A DNA stretch of 12,172 nt from Lachnospiraceae bacterium (GTDB lineage: Bacteria > Bacillota > Clostridia > Lachnospirales > Lachnospiraceae): positions 1-12,172 of the forward strand of contig JAFVAA010000659.1 of the NCBI GenBank assembly GCA_017476305.1, written 5' to 3'. The notes beneath the pieces were generated by a model. That model was not told the DNA's origin. It made no database searches and saw only the letters and a program-made list of their open reading frames with translations. The position numbers were made by a program, and so were the translations under genes. This document shows positions 6,022 through 12,172 of the stretch, in pieces (positions within the stretch are counted from its first letter, which is position 1; every line of letters begins with the position of its first letter).

Positions 6022-7236
6022 TCAACAGTTTCTTAGATATTTTTTCAATTTCTCTTCTACACAGCCTTTCACCTGTTCAAACAGCTCCTGACAGCGTTTT
6101 TTACTAATTCCTGCAGTAGTCCCTACTTTTAAAATTTCTCTTTCCCCGGGATTTCTGCCATTTCCATCTACACTCGTCGTGTGTTCGCCATAGTAGGTAT
6201 TGCTGTAGGTCAGGTCATACGCAGGAGCCAGACGGAAACGATTATTTGCCGCATCATACAGATAGGAAAAATTTTTGGCATGGTCATCCCGGTTGTGCGC
6301 CAGGACATTGAAGCACATACGAAGATACATGTTTTCAATGTCCTCCCTGCATTCCCCGGTCAAAAGTCTGGTAAGCTTCATAAGGGAATGATAGTCTAAA
6401 GCGGGTTCTTCATAATTCGTTTCTAAAAGTGCGGCAGCAGTCAGAACATGGTTTCTTACGATGGAACCGGATTTTCCGGCTTTTTGTTTCGTATCCGGAC
6501 TGCGGGCATCCGTGCCTTCATTTGTCCTATCGGAAATCCGGTCAAAGCGCACAGTTCCAAAGTAGCCGGAGCAGAGCTTTGAAGGAAAAAGCTTTGTTTC
6601 GGTCATACAGATACCACATGCCTTCGCACATATCGAATAGTCATATTCCATCTCGCCGATGTTTTTCCTGTCTACATGTGCCGGAAATTTAATAATCCAG
6701 CTTTTCCCGTCGAGGTCTGTCATAATCTTTGGTCTGGCACCACCACTTGTCCCGCCGAGCTTATAGATGGTGTCTAAATCCTCTACCGGATTTTCCTTTG
6801 ACTGTAAAAGCTCCCTGCATTCCTGCGCCAGCCTGTCAAAATCGGTCACTTCGGTGATAATGGAGTATTCCTGTGAGGGATGATAGCATAAGGCGCCCAT
6901 GCCGGAATCCCCAATCAGGGAGAGCCGGTCCAGAGAGGATAAATTTTCATGAGCAATTCCTTTTTGCGCCAAAAAACGATCCGTCAAAAGTGTGCCCCAC
7001 GCATCCGGAAGGCTGTCTGCAAATACCCCAAAAAGCCCATAAAAATGACTTTTCTTCGGAATAAATACTCCTTCCTTTAATGGAAGTGAAAACGGGTTTA
7101 GTGAAAAACCGGTTTCTATCCACTCTGGAGCATAGGAAAAGGCAATTTTTTTATTTTCCATTTCTGCAAGTGTGCCAACTGTTTTTTCACGATAGGATAC
7201 GGTGAGTGTTTTTTTTGTCCGGCTAATGTCTGGCAT
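6022..7236 (-). CDS. hipA: HipA-family Ser/Thr kinase toxin
   Basis: A 404-residue HipA kinase; E. coli HipA, about 440 residues, phosphorylates glutamyl-tRNA synthetase and causes persistence. The N-terminal HipA domain includes FGVFADSLPDAWG (70-81). The glycine-rich ATP loop is LGGTSGGARPK (160-170), with S164 in the autophosphorylation region. The catalytic segment is HNRDDHAKN (314-322), where D317 is the likely catalytic base. The metal-binding Asp is D341 in APAYDLTYS. All key residues are present, so it should be active. The start ATG at 7236 follows AAGGAGG by 5 bases. It has a near-consensus promoter at 7355-7327 with overlapping operators and precedes hipB. The target of this member is not known from sequence. 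Confidence 0.92.
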   Translation of the reverse strand: MPDISRTKKTLTVSYREKTVGTLAEMENKKIAFSYAPEWIETGFSLNPFSLPLKEGVFIPKKSHFYGLFGVFADSLPDAWGTLLTDRFLAQKGIAHENLSSLDRLSLIGDSGMGALCYHPSQEYSIITEVTDFDRLAQECRELLQSKENPVEDLDTIYKLGGTSGGARPKIMTDLDGKSWIIKFPAHVDRKNIGEMEYDYSICAKACGICMTETKLFPSKLCSGYFGTVRFDRISDRTNEGTDARSPDTKQKAGKSGSIVRNHVLTAAALLETNYEEPALDYHSLMKLTRLLTGECREDIENMYLRMCFNVLAHNRDDHAKNFSYLYDAANNRFRLAPAYDLTYSNTYYGEHTTSVDGNGRNPGEREILKVGTTAGISKKRCQELFEQVKGCVEEKLKKYLRNC

Positions 7237-7268
7237 AAAATCCTCCTTAAAATAAAAGAATTTATAAA

Positions 7269-7286
7269 TAGCTAATATATTATCTA
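7269..7286. promoter_or_regulatory. hip operator, proximal copy (one mismatch)
   Basis: TAGCTAATATATTATCTA differs from the perfect upstream palindrome by one base and begins 41 bp from it, close to four helical turns, so dimers would bind the same DNA face. It lies between the predicted transcription start and the hipA ribosome binding site. HipB is the obvious candidate ligand, though this is inferred. Confidence 0.6.
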
Positions 7287-7307
7287 AAATCAGTAAAAAA
7301 CCATATA

Positions 7308-7329
7308 AATAGCTAATATATTAGCTATT
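7308..7329. promoter_or_regulatory. hip operator, distal copy (perfect 22-bp palindrome)
   Basis: The core TAGCTAATATATTAGCTA at 7310-7327 is a perfect palindrome, and AA/TT on its flanks extend it to 22 bases. It overlaps the -10 box (7332-7327) and predicted start of the minus-strand hipA promoter. Binding here would shut off the operon. Confidence 0.7.
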
Positions 7330-7355
7330 ATAACATAGAAGAAATGACATGGCAA
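7327..7355 (-). promoter_or_regulatory. hipA-hipB promoter
   Basis: On the minus strand, TTGCCA (7355-7350) is separated by 17 bases from a perfect TATAAT (7332-7327). This is close to the sigma-A consensus, with 11 of 12 hexamer bases matching. Transcription would start near 7320, inside the operator, and leave a leader of about 85 bases before hipA. Such a strong promoter under a tight operator is the usual design for an autoregulated toxin-antitoxin operon. Confidence 0.75.
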
Positions 7356-7387
7356 TACAAGTATATTGGTTTTTAATAATCTCAATA

Positions 7388-7566
7388 CTAGTACATCATA
7401 AATTAATTCTTTTTATGTTAAATTTGTTAAATTTTCTATATACTGTGTCAGCCTCAATCAACATAGCCCGCTATGCCTCTTTCGGCTTCCAACGCACCTG
7501 CGGTGCTTTGTATATAAAAAATTTTCCTGCATTTAACATAAAGGAATTAAATTTCTGATGTACTAG
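7388..7566. mobile_element. MITE-like palindromic element with long inverted-repeat arms
   Basis: The ends are perfect inverted repeats, CTAGTACATCA (7388-7398) and TGATGTACTAG (7556-7566). The complementarity continues inward with small indels. TTTATGTTAAAT (7412-7423) matches ATTTAACATAAA (7531-7542), and 7429-7443 matches 7510-7524 at 14 of 15 positions, so each arm is about 56 bases. The GC-richer middle carries two hairpins, CATAG-CCCG-CTATG (7462-7475, enclosed by AGCC/GGCT) and GCACC-TGC-GGTGC (7494-7506). The target duplication could be TA (7389-7390 and 7564-7565) or CTAG (7388-7391 and 7563-7566); the sequence does not decide. It encodes no transposase. A weak open frame across it reflects the palindrome, not a gene. 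Confidence 0.75.
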
Positions 7567-7800
7567 GAAAAAATTAACTTTTTCTACAAAGATTTTTCAC
7601 GGTTCATTCACAATTTCTTTTTAATATAAATTCTATCATTTCTCAAAAATTTCCAGATTTTTTTCATTTTGTGACAGTTCTTTTAAGTCGAAGCTGCTAG
7701 ATTCCTAATGAAATGGAAGTACAGTTCTTTGGTGAGTATGAATAAATGCAAAATCAGAAAAAATATGAATTTTTTGTGAAATAGGGGTAATTAAAAAATA
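7567..7800. other. AT-rich intergenic stretch without a gene
   Basis: No open frame with a ribosome binding site is seen on either strand. It holds T-rich tracts, an AT-only dyad (7758-7764 with 7769-7775), and GTTCTTTTAAG at 7677-7687, which resembles half of the response-regulator-like repeat nearer the export operon. TCCTAATG (7703-7710) is the reverse complement of CATTAGGA (7825-7832). These may be distal regulator sites or chance matches. Confidence 0.5.
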
Positions 7801-7836
7801 TTTAAGGTTCATTTAAGAAAAGTCCATTAGGATAAG
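7801..7836 (+). promoter_or_regulatory. Export operon promoter region with 11-bp-period TTTAAG direct repeat
   Basis: TTTAAG occurs at 7801-7806 and again at 7812-7817, exactly 11 bp apart. This is the geometry bound by OmpR/PhoB-family response-regulator dimers. TTCATT (7808-7813), 17 bases and GATAAG (7831-7836) form a weak candidate promoter whose -35 overlaps the repeat, which suggests activation. The start codon lies about 50 bases further on. The regulator is not encoded in the window. Confidence 0.5.
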
Positions 7837-7889
7837 AAAAGTAAAGTCCAGATTACCACGGCACAGAAAAATGAAATGGAGGGATTCTT

Positions 7890-9524
7890 ATGAAAGCGAT
7901 CAGAAGACATTTGAAGGGAATCATTGTATTTCTGGTAGTTATCGCAGGAGCAGCTGTAGGGCTCACCGTTTTTTTTAAGAGCAAGGGAACCGATACAGAG
8001 GCGAAGGTGGTCAAGCAGAATACGATTTCTTTAGGAAAGCAGACACTGACGAAGTCCATCAGTGCTACCGGTACCATTGAGAGCAATGCTTCAAAAACCG
8101 TTTCAGCAAATCTGAATAATATGACGGTGAAAAAGGTAAAAGTCCAGGTGGGCGATACCGTAAAGAAGGGGCAGGCACTTGTGACCTTCGATAAAACGGA
8201 TTTAGAGGCAGCATTAAAAGAGGCAAAAGAGAATCTCGCAGATGTAAAGAGTGAGGCAAACGAAAGTATTTCCGATGCGTCGGAGCAGCTTTCCGATGCA
8301 AAGACGGCATATAGTACAGCAAAGGCACAGGCCGCGAAGACAGCAGCACAGGAGAAAAAAGCAAAGGAAGAAGCGAAAAAGGCAAAAGCCGCAGCAAAAA
8401 AAGAGCTTCAGGCAGCGAAGAAGAAGGTAGCCTCTTTACAGAAAAAGTTAGCAAAGGCAAAAAATGAACAGGAAAAGCAGCAGCTGGAGCAGGAGCTTTC
8501 CCAGGCAAACCAGAGTCTCGAAAAGGCACAGACAAATTACGAAAATGCATCCTCCACAAGCACAGGGAATACAAGTGCCACAAGTAGTTCTGGTGGAAGC
8601 AATTCTGGTGGTAATGGAGACAGTGTAAGCCAGGCGAAATCGAGCGTGACCTCTGCAGAAAAAAATCTGAAAAATGCGAAAAAGAATGCAGAAAAGAGCA
8701 TCAAAGAAGCAGAAAAACAGGTAGAGCAGGCAGAGGAAAATCTGGAAAAATGCGCAGTGACGGCTCCGATTTCCGGTATCGTAACAGCAGTAAATGTAGA
8801 GGATGGAACGACGTATAGTGGTGGTACGATGTTCCAGATTGATGATATCAGTTCCTTTAAGGTGACGACATCCGTAGATGAATATGATATCAGTGATGTG
8901 AGCGTAGGACAAAAGGTAGTGATTCTGACAGAGGCTACAGATAACGAGGAAATAAACGGAGAAATCACCTTCGTAGCACCATCTACCACGGCGACGGCAA
9001 GTGTTTCCGGCAGCTCCGGAAGTTCAGGCGGTTCCGGAAGTGCCGGCATGAGCAGCAGCTCTTCCTCCGATGGATATGAGATTGTGATTGATATTACAGA
9101 TCAGAATGATAAATTGAAGATGGGGATGACGGCAAAGTGCAGTATCATATTGGAGCAGGTGACAGACGTATTTGCAGTTCCGTATGATGCGATTCACAAA
9201 GACAGCGAGAGAAATGATGTAATTTACGTGGCAAAGAGTGCGGATGATACTTCGGATTATACAGAGGTGCAGGTCACAAAGGGGATGGAAAGCGATTACT
9301 ATGTGGAGATTTCCGGAGATGATTTAGAAGAAGGAATGTTCATCGTTATCCCTACGGACGAGACAGAGTCAAAATCAGAGAATTCAGATAAATCGAATTC
9401 GAATATGATGTTTCCGGGCGGTGGAAACATGGGCGGCGTCGATATGAGCGGCGGTCATAGAAATGGAAACGGCGGCGGCCGCGGTGGCAATGGCGGCGGC
9501 CAGGGAGGACCTCCATCCAACTAA
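7890..9524 (+). CDS. MacA/HlyD-like membrane-fusion adaptor of an ABC exporter
   Basis: A 544-residue adaptor expected to sit on the outer face of the membrane and couple the ABC ATPase/permease pair to substrate. A single N-terminal membrane helix covers residues 9-29. The first half of the lipoyl-like domain is at about 52-102 (VSANLNNMTVKKVKVQVGD). A Lys/Ala/Glu-rich coiled coil runs from 103 to 218 and resumes at about 246-288, split by a Ser/Thr/Gly/Asn-rich loop at 219-247. The second lipoyl half is CAVTAPISGIVTAV (288-301). A beta-barrel domain (322-425) is interrupted by a Ser/Gly-rich insert at 366-395, and a membrane-proximal domain follows. The tail from about 505 is Gly/Asn-rich. 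The start ATG 7890 has GGAGGG at 7878-7883. It is the first gene of a three-gene operon. Confidence 0.9.
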   Translation: MKAIRRHLKGIIVFLVVIAGAAVGLTVFFKSKGTDTEAKVVKQNTISLGKQTLTKSISATGTIESNASKTVSANLNNMTVKKVKVQVGDTVKKGQALVTFDKTDLEAALKEAKENLADVKSEANESISDASEQLSDAKTAYSTAKAQAAKTAAQEKKAKEEAKKAKAAAKKELQAAKKKVASLQKKLAKAKNEQEKQQLEQELSQANQSLEKAQTNYENASSTSTGNTSATSSSGGSNSGGNGDSVSQAKSSVTSAEKNLKNAKKNAEKSIKEAEKQVEQAEENLEKCAVTAPISGIVTAVNVEDGTTYSGGTMFQIDDISSFKVTTSVDEYDISDVSVGQKVVILTEATDNEEINGEITFVAPSTTATASVSGSSGSSGGSGSAGMSSSSSSDGYEIVIDITDQNDKLKMGMTAKCSIILEQVTDVFAVPYDAIHKDSERNDVIYVAKSADDTSDYTEVQVTKGMESDYYVEISGDDLEEGMFIVIPTDETESKSENSDKSNSNMMFPGGGNMGGVDMSGGHRNGNGGGRGGNGGGQGGPPSN

Positions 9525-9670
9525 AAGCTTACCATAATTAACTTTTCACTTTGTCGTCTGCAGTGCTTGCGGTCGGCGCAGGCTCATTAACTGTTCCTTA
9601 GGGAAACTTTGACAGGAAAAGCAGCAGAGATAGAAAAGGATAAAACCAAAATTTGACGGGAGGGATGTTT
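9525..9670 (+). promoter_or_regulatory. Adaptor-ATPase gap with stem-loops and a possible internal promoter
   Basis: This 146-base gap is long for an operon. CTTGCG (9566-9571) can pair with CGCAGG (9577-9582), including one G-U. GTTCC (9592-9596) can pair with GGAAAC around a small loop with a bulged A. TTGACA at 9609-9614 is a perfect -35, followed after 16 bases by TAGAAA (9631-9636), a 4-of-6 match to the -10. The ATPase and permease could therefore also be transcribed separately from the adaptor. Confidence 0.35.
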
Positions 9671-10465
9671 ATGTCAGTAAAAAGAAAGAATAGTCATGAA
9701 AATACTGTGACAGGGAAAGAACATCCGGCAGAAAGAGAAGGTGTTAAGAAAAACATTTACAAAAATGTAATAGAGCTCAGGCATATCATTAAGCGGTTTT
9801 TCATTGGACAGCCAAACGAGCTGGAAATCCTGCATGGTATCGACCTTACGGTAAAAGAGGGGGAGTTCCTTTCCATTGTAGGAGAATCCGGCTCCGGAAA
9901 ATCGACGCTCATGAACATTATCGGGGCACTCGACAGACCGACAGAGGGAGATTATTTCTTAGATGACACGGATATCTGCAAGGCAAAGGATAAAAAGCTT
10001 TCCGAAATTCGAAACCAGAAGATCGGGTTCGTTTTTCAGACCTATAATCTTCTGGCACGTCAGACAGCTCTTTCCAATGTGGAGCTTCCGATGCTCTATG
10101 CTGGAATCCGGAAGCCGGAGAGGATAGAGAGGGCAAAGGAGCTTCTTTCGCTGGTCGGCATGGGAGAACGCATGGAGCATAAATCCGATGAGCTTTCCGG
10201 CGGGCAGAAGCAGCGAGTGGCGATTGCCAGAGCGATGGCGAATAATCCCTCAATTATCCTGGCAGATGAGCCGACGGGTTCTTTAGACAGTAAGACGGGG
10301 CGGCTGATTATGGATATCTTTCACAGGCTCCATGAGGAGGAGGGAAAAACGATTGTTTTTATCACGCATTCCCCGGAGCTGGCGAAAGAGACAGAGCGGA
10401 TCGTGACGTTGGCGGATGGCGTGATTGTAGATGAGAGTAGAGGACGGGAGAGATTAGGAGCATAA
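9671..10465 (+). CDS. ABC exporter ATP-binding protein (MacB/LolD-type)
   Basis: A 264-residue cytoplasmic ATPase that powers the downstream permease. Walker A is GESGSGKS (71-78), the Q-loop is FVFQTYN (Q123), the signature is [10 protein letters not shown] (from 175), Walker B is IILADEP (up to 201) and the switch His is H233 in ITHSPELA. All are intact. A basic, charged N-terminal stretch of about 30 residues precedes the usual domain start and is not part of the standard fold. I chose ATG 9671 because GGGAGGG at 9658-9664 lies 6 bases before it. ATG 9665 would be too close, and a TTG at 9653 lacks a site. It forms a tight pair with the permease gene (20-base gap). Confidence 0.93.
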   Translation: MSVKRKNSHENTVTGKEHPAEREGVKKNIYKNVIELRHIIKRFFIGQPNELEILHGIDLTVKEGEFLSIVGESGSGKSTLMNIIGALDRPTEGDYFLDDTDICKAKDKKLSEIRNQKIGFVFQTYNLLARQTALSNVELPMLYAGIRKPERIERAKELLSLVGMGERMEHKSDELSGGQKQRVAIARAMANNPSIILADEPTGSLDSKTGRLIMDIFHRLHEEEGKTIVFITHSPELAKETERIVTLADGVIVDESRGRERLGA

Positions 10466-10485
10466 AAGGAAAGGAGGGATTGGAT

Positions 10486-11772
10486 ATGTTGATTATAGAA
10501 AATATTAAACTGGCCTTTATCTCTCTTTTGGCAAATAAAATGCGGGCACTTCTTACGATGCTCGGCATAATCATAGGAATCGGTTCGGTCATTGCAATCA
10601 TGACGGTAAGCTCCTCACTGACTACTTCGATTTCGAATACCTTTCAGGAGATGGGCGCAAATAATGTGACAGTCGGCTTAAAGGAGAGGAGCACGAGTTC
10701 GGAGACCACGCAGAACGGAATGAAGTTTGGCGGGATGAATAAGACGGCGTCTATCGACGCAGAGGACCGGATTACGGATGAGATGATATCGGAACTGAAA
10801 AGTCAGATGAAGGACAACATTGATGCGATTGCATTAAGTGAATCTGTGGGAAGCGGTACTGTAAAGTCCGGCAGTGATTATGCGAATATTACCGTGACCG
10901 GAATCAATGAGGATTATTTTGAAAGCAACGATGTGAAGCTTTTGGCGGGCAGGCATATAAAGACTTCAGATTTAGAGGGAATGAAAAATGTGATCATGGT
11001 TTCTGATAAAGTGGTGGATAATATGTTTGACGGAGATCCGGACGCAGCACTTGGGGAAAAAATCAGTGTAAGCATAGACGGAACGTATTATTACTACTAC
11101 ATTGTCGGAGTGTATGAATATGAGGAGAGCAGTTTTTCTTCTTCGACGGATGAGGATGTGACGACTTCAGCCTATATACCGATTACGACCGGAAAAGCAC
11201 AGACTCATACAGATGATGGATATACGCAGTTTACCGTGGTGACAAAGGCGACGGTTTCTGATGTTTCCACCTTTGCGACGCAGATTGAGAACTTCTTTTC
11301 TACTTACTATATGAGCAATGAGGACTATAAGATTACGACGACGACTTTAGAATCCATGACTGAATCCCTGAATAATACGATTCAGACGGTGACGATTGCG
11401 ATTGCGTTCATTGCGGGGATCTCGCTTTTGGTCGGTGGAATCGGCGTGATGAATATCATGTTAGTGTCCATTACGGAGCGCACGAGAGAGATTGGTACGA
11501 GAAAGGCACTGGGGGCGAAGAATGGTCTCATCAGGCTGCAGTTCATCACGGAATCCGTAATCCTCTGTCTGGTCGGCGGAGTTCTGGGTATCGTTTTCGG
11601 ATTTGCTTTGGGAGCTGTGGCGGCAGAGATTTTAGGCTATGCGGCAGCAGTGCCGGTTCTGGCAATCATCGTGGCAGTAGGATTTTCGATGGTGATTGGA
11701 ATTTTCTTCGGATACTATCCGGCGAATAAAGCGGCGAAGCTGAATCCGATTGATGCACTGCGGTATGAATGA
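10486..11772 (+). CDS. ABC exporter permease (MacB/FtsX family)
   Basis: A 428-residue membrane protein. One membrane helix lies at about residues 19-42, followed by a large extracytoplasmic MacB-type periplasmic-core domain (about 43-300). Three C-terminal helices lie at about 302-328, 356-378 and 389-409. The conserved cytoplasmic loop SITERTREIGTRKALGAKN and the ending NPIDALRYE are hallmarks of the MacB/FtsX permease family. With the ATPase and the adaptor it should form a tripartite-like exporter for peptides, antibiotics or lipids; the substrate is not evident. The start ATG 10486 has AAGGAGGG at 10471-10478; a TTG at 10480 would be too close. A strong terminator lies 17 bases after the stop. 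Confidence 0.92.
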   Translation: MLIIENIKLAFISLLANKMRALLTMLGIIIGIGSVIAIMTVSSSLTTSISNTFQEMGANNVTVGLKERSTSSETTQNGMKFGGMNKTASIDAEDRITDEMISELKSQMKDNIDAIALSESVGSGTVKSGSDYANITVTGINEDYFESNDVKLLAGRHIKTSDLEGMKNVIMVSDKVVDNMFDGDPDAALGEKISVSIDGTYYYYYIVGVYEYEESSFSSSTDEDVTTSAYIPITTGKAQTHTDDGYTQFTVVTKATVSDVSTFATQIENFFSTYYMSNEDYKITTTTLESMTESLNNTIQTVTIAIAFIAGISLLVGGIGVMNIMLVSITERTREIGTRKALGAKNGLIRLQFITESVILCLVGGVLGIVFGFALGAVAAEILGYAAAVPVLAIIVAVGFSMVIGIFFGYYPANKAAKLNPIDALRYE

Positions 11773-11789
11773 AAACTGTGGGTTCCATA

Positions 11790-11817
11790 GGGGAATGAGC
11801 CTGTCATTCCCCTTTTT
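11790..11817 (+). terminator. Intrinsic terminator of the export operon
   Basis: GGGGAATGA (11790-11798) pairs perfectly with TCATTCCCC (11804-11812) around a 5-base loop, followed by TTTTT (11813-11817). It acts on the plus strand. On the minus strand no T run follows the stem. The right arm and T run are also the last codons of the toxin remnant read on the other strand. Confidence 0.92.
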
Positions 11818-11924
11818 CGTCATCATAATGTCCCAGGCAGGATTCTATGTGCTATCTTCCGATTGGTGGTCTGCCAATAGACATAGTCCTTAAATCCATC
11901 CTCTGTAAACATATAGTTACCCAT
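11804..11924 (-). pseudogene. YoeB/Txe-like toxin, internally deleted and frameshifted
   Basis: The frame opens at 11924 with ATG overlapping the antitoxin stop by 8 bases, the usual toxin-antitoxin arrangement. It reads MGNYMFTEDGFKDYVYWQTT then NRKI, a clear match to the start of YoeB/Txe mRNA interferases (F-t-x-x-a/g-x-x-D-Y-x-y-W). This frame ends at a TGA at 11825-11823 after 33 residues. In the next frame the same DNA reads IESCLGHYDDEKGE before a TGA at 11806-11804, resembling the family's C-terminal end (SC-x-GHYDD). Intact family members have about 85 residues. The middle, with the central basic and catalytic residues, is therefore gone, and the two ends are out of frame, with the join near 11848-11856. 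It should be inactive. Family assignment is from memory of the motifs, without a search. Confidence 0.68.
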
Positions 11925-12102
11925 TCGCCATTTCCTTCGGTTCTTCCCAGGTTTTCCTTATGACTTTCCCTTCTCTGAGCTGCTGTTCGCTACGGTCAAG
12001 TTTTTCTAAATACTCAAGGTTATTCTTCGCTTTCAGAAGCTGCTCATACTCCTCCCTTGAGATTGTAACTGTTTCGCTCGTGGTTATGGTTTCATTTAAC
12101 AT
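11917..12102 (-). CDS. Antitoxin-like small protein (partner of the broken YoeB/Txe toxin)
   Basis: A 61-residue acidic, helical protein. The part VTISREEYEQLLKAKNNLEY followed by LEKLDRSEQQLREGKVIRKT and WEEPKEMANG resembles the toxin-neutralising C-terminal half of Axe/YefM-type antitoxins (x-x-LDRS-x-x-QL-x-x-G-x-V-x-x-KT-x-EE-x-x-x-MA). It appears to lack a full DNA-binding N-terminal half, being shorter than the usual 80 or more residues, though its own start looks real. GGGAGA lies 9 bases before ATG 12102. Its stop overlaps the toxin start by 8 bases. With the toxin inactivated it is probably an orphan antitoxin. The antitoxin role is inferred from similarity and context. Confidence 0.62.
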   Translation of the reverse strand: MLNETITTSETVTISREEYEQLLKAKNNLEYLEKLDRSEQQLREGKVIRKTWEEPKEMANG

Positions 12103-12136
12103 ATATTCATTCTCCCTTCGTTTAGCGGACTACAAT

Positions 12137-12150
12137 CAGGCGAAAGCCTG
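12137..12150. repeat. GNRA-loop hairpin upstream of the antitoxin gene
   Basis: CAGGC, GAAA, GCCTG form a 5-bp stem with a GAAA loop on the plus strand, followed by GCCTGCGG and then TTTTATTTT a few bases on. On the minus strand it falls in the leader of the antitoxin gene, about 35 bases before its start. It might be the plus-strand end of a transcript or a leader hairpin. The distance between stem and T run makes a standard terminator doubtful. Confidence 0.3.
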
Positions 12151-12172
12151 CCTGCGGTTTTATTTTATCATG

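Noticed and set aside
7349..7558. A 69-codon plus-strand frame upstream of the export operon
   Set aside because: It starts in the hipA -35 box and runs across the palindromic element. The translation reflects inverted-repeat DNA, and there is no convincing ribosome binding site.
7703..7832. Inverted repeat TCCTAATG / CATTAGGA as ends of another mobile element
   Set aside because: The match is only 8 bases over a 114-base spacer, with no continued complementarity or target duplication, so chance is likely.
8065..9049. Several minus-strand frames within the adaptor gene
   Set aside because: They are Leu/Ser/Phe/Cys-rich antisense readings of the Lys/Ala-rich coiled coil and Ser/Gly linkers, with no start signals.

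Overview
The window looks like a chromosomal segment of a low-to-mid GC Firmicute, most likely a gut-type Clostridium relative of the Lachnospiraceae. This is inferred from AGGAGG-type ribosome binding sites before nearly every gene, AT-rich intergenic DNA, a ROK glucokinase with a CxCGxxGC zinc motif, a TrpB2-type tryptophan synthase beta chain and a Gram-positive MacA/MacB-like exporter without an outer-membrane partner. No species can be named from the sequence alone.

Left part (1-5510, all + strand): a 28-bp perfect palindrome overlapping a -10 box precedes a stand-alone AAA ATPase with a C-terminal DUF234/nuclease-like domain. Next come a family-6 type uracil/hypoxanthine-DNA glycosylase, a TrpB2 enzyme followed by an Lrp/AsnC regulator, and a ROK glucokinase followed by an unrecognised 59-residue protein. 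A stem-loop ends this block.

Middle (5637-7566): a minus-strand HipA kinase toxin with a HipB-like antitoxin. The toxin gene comes first, the reverse of the textbook order. The operon has a near-consensus promoter (TTGCCA, 17 bp, TATAAT) covered by a palindromic operator, with a second operator copy 41 bp further down. A nested stem-loop fills the toxin-antitoxin gap. Upstream of hipA lies a palindromic element of about 179 bp (7388-7566) whose long inverted-repeat arms mark it as a MITE-like insertion.

Right part (7890-11817, + strand): a three-gene MacAB-like ABC export operon (membrane-fusion adaptor, ATPase, FtsX/MacB-type permease). It is preceded by an 11-bp-period direct repeat of the kind bound by OmpR/PhoB-family response regulators and ends in a strong intrinsic terminator. 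Converging on it from the right (12102-11804, minus strand) is a decayed type II toxin-antitoxin pair. The small antitoxin-like gene is intact and overlaps the start of a YoeB/Txe-like toxin. That toxin keeps its N-terminus and C-terminal tail but has lost its middle and its reading frame, and its last codons form one arm of the exporter terminator.

The most notable items are the reversed hipA-hipB operon with its operators and structured gap, the MITE-like element, and the internally deleted toxin whose remnant is part of a neighbour's terminator. Housekeeping metabolism (TrpB2, glucokinase, DNA repair) surrounds them. I see no CRISPR array, rRNA, tRNA or intact transposase.
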